A model generated the notes under the pieces. That model had not been told where the DNA came from, made no database searches, and saw nothing but the letters and a program-made list of their open reading frames with translations. 64,000 nt of DNA from Pestalotiopsis fici W106-1 (Eukaryota; Ascomycota; Sordariomycetes; Amphisphaeriales; Sporocadaceae): the NCBI RefSeq assembly GCF_000516985.1, contig NW_006917097.1, forward strand, positions 558,001-622,000, written 5' to 3'. Below are positions 57,939-64,000 of this stretch, piece after piece (positions within the stretch are counted from its first letter, which is position 1; the number at the start of each line of letters is the position of its first letter). The translations under genes were made by a program, and so were the position numbers.

Positions 57939-60297
57939 TTACATCAAATCTGGTTGCAAATATGCATCGATAGAAGCATTAAGATCTGGATAAGGGACAA
58001 AAGCCTGCAGCTTGGAGATTAGCCTTGTTCTCTGAAGGAATACACACAAGACGTCAATGTGTTACGCAAGTGTTTGGTGGCTCTACGTACCGAGGCATCG
58101 AGCTCTAGCCAGTTCATTGGCTGCCACTGTTGGAATGACTGAGACATATCACAGACGCTGGATGTGGTAGGTGCCATCATTGGCATTGGTGAATGTGGTG
58201 AAAGGCCAATATCCACCGAGGTGTTAACGGCGGTGGGCGTGGGAGCTGTGGTTACCGTCGCCGGGGTCGCTCCGGAATGCTGGATTTGTGCTTCCTGTCG
58301 GAGCTCTTCCAGAATGACGGCATAGCGTCGATTCGGCGAGTCGAGCGACGTGGATTGCGCCAGCAAGCCATGACATTTCTCCGCCAGGGCAAAGACTTTG
58401 CGGTTTTCTTCGGTCAATTCGTATCCGCCAGTGCGCTGTTGAATCTCCCAGACGTATACAATAGTCAGGGCGCAAAAGACTGTGTATGACGACCACCAGA
58501 ATGCATGAAACACTGCACTATCTTTGGCCATGGCATCGGCCGTTTGTAGCACAATCTTGGATGAAGTGAGGCAGTCTTCAGCAATTCCGCCTTGGGCATC
58601 AACCTCGGCGTCGTTGCTGGATAAAAAGGGGCGATATGCGTGCATCAGAGCATGATGGTATGCAAGCTTCAACGCCACGGCCTGCCGCCTCAGGCTTGGG
58701 ATCAGGCTAGAGGGCCGAATAGACCGCAAATGAGGTGCCAGGTTGGCATACCAAGATTTCAACTCCTGGCCAGCCTTCTTGGCGGAAGCAAGGCGGAATT
58801 CTTTCGGTGTGCTTTTGACTGTATACACATTGCGTGAGATGTCACTGATGATCATGGCCAGCCGTGAGTGTGCAATGACTGCATCCATGTTGCAGTCATA
58901 CTCGGCCACTTCGTCCAATTCATTGAGACTGGATGAGCCCATGTCTTCGTCGTTCAGGGCATCGGGGAGGGTCTGACTCATATCATCATCATGAAAATAT
59001 CTTGGTCTGCCGAGCACAATACTAAGATATGCGTCAATCGTATAAGCTACCCAGAACGTTCTTCTGCCACACTGAAGATTGATGAATGCCGGGGACGATC
59101 GTGCAGGCTCGTCACGTTTGCGACCCGAGCGGCGATGCAGACCCAGCGCAGCGACGACTTGGTAGGCGGATCCCAGGCGATACCAGGCCTTGTTCATCCG
59201 CGCAGTCTGTAGGAGGTAGAGGACCTGGACCAGCCACGCTTGTGCCATTTCCAACGTTGGCTGCTCCGCTTCACGTTCTGTAAGTGACGAGCCAGAAGCA
59301 AAATAGTGATCGCCAAGGCGGCGGGGAGCATCCGCGTTCCACTCAGCGTCGCCCATGCCACTCGTCATCTTGGACAATCTCAGCGTCGCGATGGACATGA
59401 TGGTGAGTAATATTGCCGTGCGGGCATTGCCAATCCGAGCCACGGCAGATATCCCTGGATCCACGGGGTTGATACTCGCATTGAGCCAACCTTCAACACT
59501 CTGCCGGTGAAACATGCGATATGTCACTACGCAGTTTTCAAAGTAGAACTCTACCAGGTTTTGCGCGTCTTCTGGTAGGCTAATCGAGTCTGCTGCTCGC
59601 CGAGGGCTCGTTTGCGTGCCATCATGGTCACTGCCACCGTCTAGGCGCGCAACCAGTTGGCCATGTCCGCCGGGATTCGTGTTATTGGCTTGATGGAGAA
59701 AGCGCCGCTGAGCTCGATGCAAAAATGTAAGAGCAGAGGTCGGATCGACGTACCGACCCTCAATCTCTGCATGTTCAAACTCGGGGGAATCCCTAGTGGT
59801 AATAGATCCTGATACCTCTCCAGTGTGCGACTCGAGGTCCATGCGACTTTCTAGTGCATCCTGGGTATGAGGCTCGACCGAAGGCGTCCTAAAGAGGGCA
59901 ATACCACCATGTCAGAATAAAACAATCACTTGAAGTTACAGAGCGAGCTCGGATAGGCGTTTACTTACTCTCGTGGAAGCGGTTCTGGTGCTTTGCCTCT
60001 TGAGTATGCTGCCTCGTAAATACAATGCAAATTGCGCTGAACACAGCGATCGCAAGGTCTCGTCCCAGTACAACGTGTCTTCTTCAGCTTGCACGCATCG
60101 CAGGCGCGGCTGGTTTTGGGAGCCTTTCTCGGATTATCAATAACATCTCGAGAAAGTGGCCCGCCTCTCTTACTGGGTACGGATACCGCAGTCGACGGTC
60201 GGGAGACAACTCGGGGCTGACGATCTGCCAAGTCGGATTCTGGAGTTATGGCAGCCATACTTTTCCCTTTGGTCATTCGGGTTTTTCGTATCGCCAT
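57939..60297 (-). CDS. Zn2Cys6 transcription factor with fungal-specific regulatory domain
   Basis: Three exons, 60297-59969, 59888-58091 and 58031-57939, give 739 aa. The zinc cluster (C-x2-C-x6-C-x5-C-x2-C-x6-C, from RACDACKLKKTRC) is at about residues 65-95. The fungal_trans middle region shows FYFENCVVTYRMFHRQSVEGWL, WLVQVLYLLQTARMNKAWYRLG and RRTFWVAYTIDAYLSIVLGRPRYF. The last intron (59 nt, GTACGT...TTCAG) is phase 0; splicing adds a C-terminus RTRLISKLQAFVPYPDLNA with IDAYLQPDLM, a conserved-looking end, whereas reading through gives an unrelated 23-residue tail. The perfect inverted repeat just upstream of the start suggests autoregulation. Likely targets: the neighbouring transporter and aldolase. 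Confidence 0.92.
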
Positions 60298-60344
60298 TGT
60301 CCCTTGTATGTATTGATCCCGAGATCTCGGACAATGGTGGAAGA

Positions 60345-60366
60345 AAATCCGGCCGGCCCCGGATTT
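60345..60366. promoter_or_regulatory. perfect inverted repeat AAATCCGG-N6-CCGGATTT
   Basis: Half-sites at 60345-60352 and 60359-60366 with spacer CCGGCC, 48-69 bp upstream of the regulator's start codon. It has the shape of a dimeric zinc-cluster site. Further CCGGA motifs follow at 60371 and 60420. The same octamer occurs three times between the aldolase and transporter genes. Confidence 0.5.
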
Positions 60367-61055
60367 CCCTCCGGATAAGTGCTAACGCTCAAGCCTAGTA
60401 TCCCACGTGATGGCGGATTCCGGACTTGGGCCTCAAACGGTGGATTTTGGCTCGAGGCCGGGTAGCTCGAGTCGTGAACCTTGCATAGTTTGTCCTCTAG
60501 ACTGTGTTAGCCCCATCGTTGATCATATGGTGTAGTGTATAAAGGCTGGAACATGATTCGCATTCTCCGCGTGCCCAATATGCAACTTATGTGGACGAAG
60601 TGTTTGCCCAAGTTGGTGACATACCGAATTATATAGAATCCTACAGGTAAATTCATTGATTTTTTCCCCATCAGTCATGATTATTGGAAATATTCTGCCC
60701 ATACTTTGAAAAAGGTTGGATGCGTGATATGAAGCCCGGGATTATCAAGCAGTGGTTAAATATTCCAGACGTCAGCACACAATCTTAAGCTGTTATTGAC
60801 AGCTTTACACATCGTTACTGCATACGGGTATTGTTAGCCACACGGATATGAGACGGCGTCATAGTCTGGCGCAAAAATCTACGGGGAGACTTATAGTTTC
60901 TACATGATTTCAATACAGCGGAAAGACATTCACAAGCTGATGAACACAATTGAGTTGGAATTATTCCTGCACATTGACCTTTTCTAGAGTCTTGAATCAA
61001 GGACTGTGGTGCTTCAATGAATATGAGAATGCATTTAATGCTAATGTTTCTAAAA
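60367..61055. other. intergenic, regulator promoter and CorA-like gene 3' flank
   Basis: About 690 bp. Apart from the CCGG motifs at the left end nothing was recognised. Confidence 0.5.
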
Positions 61056-64000
61056 TTAGACATTAGTGTCTGCCGTACCATCCTCTTTCCTTGCAAACCG
61101 CACTCGCGTCATGTGCTGTAGGATTCCCTTGTAGCTCGGGTCTGGGTCGTCTGCTATATGGCGCCCGTGTCGTTCTGGAAGGCGCCTTCGAGCATTGAAT
61201 TCTGATAATCTTTGCGACAGATTTCTTTCTTCTTCTTCTTCTTCTTCTTCTTCCACAATATCCATCATCCGCTGTGCACGGTTATAGATTTTCTGTCTCC
61301 TTTTTAAGGCGATATCTGCCAGAAGGATCTCGCGTTTCGAATCAATGTTCTTGCTATTGAACACGCTATTTCCCCACCAGCCATGCAAGATTGTAATCTC
61401 TGTGTCTTGAAAGAGTTTTGCCCGTGAAACTTGGAAAGCAAGTCGCAGGACTGCGCGAATCCAAGTAGCCACGCCGCGAAGCCAAACAGCCAGGACACGG
61501 ACCCAGCTGCCAAAGGCTAAGGAAATGGAAATGAAGATGACGACGGCGGTGCCCCCGACTTTGTGTATACTTGTCAGTATGCATTTCTCGATTTTCTTTT
61601 ACAGATTTGGATTCAGCTTACACATCCATTTGATTTGCTGCCATAGACTCATCCACGGCGCGTTGTTGATTTCGATGTTATTCATGCCAAAGAATGCTGC
61701 AATGAAGCTCAAAGGAAGCTGTCACAGGAGGAAACCGTGAGTCAGGGTTCCATGATAAGTGGTGGCAAATTAGGGAACAAAGTCGCTCACAAAAATAATG
61801 GTAACAATGGTGAATGCTTGGATGGTACGCCCTTGCTTGTAGCTCTCTTTAGCCATATCTAGAGCTGACCTCGCATCGATAATCGATGCCTGCTGTTGTT
61901 TGAGCGATAGAAAACCTTCGAGCTAGAGGGGGAGTTCATTAGTAGACGCAAGTTCAATCACAGACTTTGTCATAGAAATACCTGAGTGCAGGCCCTCAGG
62001 GCCGCTTCTTCAAGGTCTGCAATCTCTCCGAGACGAGCCTGTAGTGTTTCAATCAAGTCATGAGCTTCATGAACAGACTCCTCATCGATCCGTGTTGCCA
62101 ATTCCAGAGTTTCGTCATCTTCATCCTCGGTGTCCTTGGCCATTGTCTTCTTGAGCTCGGATATGAACTTGTTGATGAGAAGTGCATCGCCCAACTTGGC
62201 TGCATGTCTTCCATGTGTGTGGGTCAGATGCCGCATGAAATCCTTTGCAACTTTGAGTTGCTCGCAATAGACTCGCTTCATGATCATGAGCTCTTCGGCA
62301 ATGTCTTGTGCTTCCTTGAAGACTACGCCCTCGACATTGACCTTCAACTGTCCTCTGTAGTGTTGCTCCTGCCAGAGAAATCTCCAGAAATGATTATATG
62401 CAATCCTGGTCCTTTCTGTCTATGAAATAGTTAATAACAGACGGCTTTGTTTCCATGAACATGAGTGTGTACCACAGTGCCGATTGCTTCTGCAAACAAG
62501 TCCATAACCTCGGGGCGCTGATCTAGAGGGCGTGTTCGGTCAAAGAAGACTCGTGAACATTGATCCATGATTATCATAGCTAGGATCGATGTATTTTAGT
62601 TACCGATGTAGATACTCAGTAATAAAAGTTACATACCAAGATGATGTATAGACTTGATCACCTCCGTTCTCTGACCTAGCCGTATCCTCAGACTCTTGTG
62701 AACTCCTGACGGATCGGGCTTGTTTCTTCCCCATCTCCGGGGAAATGATGTGATTATGGTGTCTTGAAGACGTCAGTGGATACTTCGCGATCGCCCCAAA
62801 GAGATACTTACTGTCATCTAGAATCCACATCCACAGCTGATCAACCATCACAACACGAGTAGTCAAGCTGAGTGATCGAGTTCCTCGATACACAACTTGA
62901 TCCCTATCTCTTTCTGAGGTGTTGTCTAATGTGAGGAAGTAATATTGATCAAGTGTTCGACGAACATGCAAAGGTGAATGGTTGTTGACCTTGTGTCTCA
63001 ACAGTTTTTCGTCTGCGGCATGATCAATCTCCTCTGCCATTCGCGCAACTGCGAACAGATATCTTGCTAGATATTGCCTAATACGGTATCATTATTAAGA
63101 GAAATGCAGTAGTTTTAATGAGTGGACACTTACTTGCGCCTCACCCTGGGCACTTTATTCTTGATGCTTGTTCCATTCTTTGATCTTTTCATCTTCATTA
63201 CTTCTTCAACAGCTTGAGGCAAGCGAAATTCCCTTCGGCTTGCCTTAGAGTTGGTACCTATGGCTTCGTTGATGACTTTTACCATTTGCGCTCGACGACT
63301 GCTGGTTTCCCAGTGCAGGTATGGTAGCTGATATATAAATAAGTCCAAATCGCAGCTATTGCAAGACAGTCTTTTTGCTTTGCAAGTTGATAGACTTACG
63401 AAAATTGCCACGTTCTTTTCTCCGAGAGGAACGCCGACTGAGATGGCCCGTTGCGGCGCCCTTTGTGGGCCTGAGCTGGTTGGAATATGGTCTGTTGACT
63501 GACTTGTTCTGAACCTTGGTCGAGCCTCTGAAGAGACGTCAGTGAATGCTGCGGCCAGTTGAGCAATGACTACGCACCTCGTGGAATCAGTGAGCATTTT
63601 GATCTCATATGCCTCGAGTGTACCGGAGCTGTTCGGCGGAAGTCGCTGGTATGACCGACGGGACCACCCCCATGCATCTGACCAGTCCAGTATTCTCGGC
63701 TCAATACTCTGTCACAGTCTTTTGAGGAACTATTCGAAATATTCCGTCGACTATAATACTGCTTGATAGCTTTCTATGGGTTTGTCAGCCACTAGCTCAT
63801 GGCCATTGTAGTGGATGCTTCAGGATCGGAGAGCTTCACCTCAATCCACTCCATATTATTGCTTGGGAAGTGGAAATATCGGACCTCATCGTCAGGTCGT
63901 TCTTCTGAGAGAGGGTTCTTGTTCGGGTCGTCCAAAATATCCTTCAGCGCTATCTTCTGGTTGGGAAACCTGGTGTCTTTGTACTTTTCATTATTGGAAT
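61056..64000 (-). CDS. CorA-like Mg2+/ZntB-type membrane protein, 5' end beyond window
   Basis: Eleven exons, spliced in frame: 64000-63840 (partial), 63773-63578, 63527-63400, 63327-63134, 63077-62812, 62762-62637, 62579-62473, 62419-61982, 61922-61791, 61718-61622 and 61558-61056. This gives at least 782 residues. Introns are 49-72 nt with GT-AG ends. The large N-terminal part has features known from fungal CorA-like proteins: YFHFPSNNMEWIE, SREYWTGQMHG, PVHSRHMRSKCSLIP, RRTLDQYYFLTLDNT and VMVDQLWMWILDDNTIITSFP. The C-terminal part has a coiled helix, then helix TIVTIIFLPLSFIAAFFGMNN carrying the Gly-Met-Asn signature, and a second helix VVIFISISLAFGSW. An acidic Glu run (CTT repeat at 61226-61253) lies in the tail. 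Transport is not proven; many of these fungal proteins are uncharacterised. Confidence 0.85.
61226..61253 (+). repeat. CTT microsatellite encoding a poly-Glu run
   Basis: Tandem TTC/CTT units in the last exon of the CorA-like gene encode a run of Glu on the minus strand. Length variation would stay in frame. Confidence 0.8.

Overview
The window is nuclear DNA of a filamentous ascomycete (Pezizomycotina, most likely a sordariomycete, possibly Hypocreales). Evidence: short GT-AG introns of about 50-210 nt, often with CTAAC/CTAAT-like branch points; monocistronic genes on both strands; and fungus-specific families (Zn2Cys6 regulators, a seven-helix rhodopsin-like membrane protein, a 1.5 kaa Mediator subunit, a Ste20 kinase with CRIB domain, a P450, Dal5-type MFS). 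No rRNA, tRNA, CRISPR or bacterial features were recognised. I assembled exon structures by hand from splice consensus and frame continuity; none is supported by transcript data.

Layout. 1-8.5 kb: a small membrane-anchored protein (-), a carbon-nitrogen hydrolase (-) and sulfite reductase alpha subunit (+), the last with a long leader holding upstream ATGs and a predicted leader intron. 8.9-19.7 kb, an accessory-looking metabolic stretch: MmgE/PrpD-family enzyme (+), Zn2Cys6 regulator (-), divergent PEBP-like protein (-), secreted amidohydrolase of the 2,3-dihydroxybenzoate decarboxylase type (-), DmpA/S58 peptidase (-) and hydroxyacid-oxoacid transhydrogenase (+). 20.8-23.9 kb: Ste20-type PAK kinase (-). 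23.9-28.7 kb: no gene recognised. 28.7-45.2 kb, mainly housekeeping: Scp160/vigilin KH protein (+), small single-pass membrane protein (+), Enp2/NOL10 (-), Mediator subunit 13 (+), rhodopsin-like membrane protein (-). 45.2-50.3 kb: gene-poor, with a degenerate terminal-inverted-repeat element of about 460 bp flanked by TA. 50.3-53.5 kb: cytochrome P450 (+) and methylthioadenosine phosphorylase (-). 54.0-60.3 kb: a compact trio of DHDPS-family aldolase (-), MFS transporter (+) and Zn2Cys6 regulator (-). 61.1-64 kb: 3' part of a CorA-like membrane protein (-), its start beyond the window.

How genes may work together. The best functional unit is the 54-60 kb trio. The divergent aldolase/transporter promoter and the regulator's own promoter share the octamer CCGGATTT, including a perfect inverted pair just upstream of the regulator, which fits one small uptake-and-cleavage pathway under a self-regulating local factor. 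The 9-19 kb stretch may be a catabolic neighbourhood, but there the link is proximity only. Sulfite reductase and methylthioadenosine phosphorylase both serve sulfur/methionine metabolism but lie 44 kb apart, with no sign of linkage.
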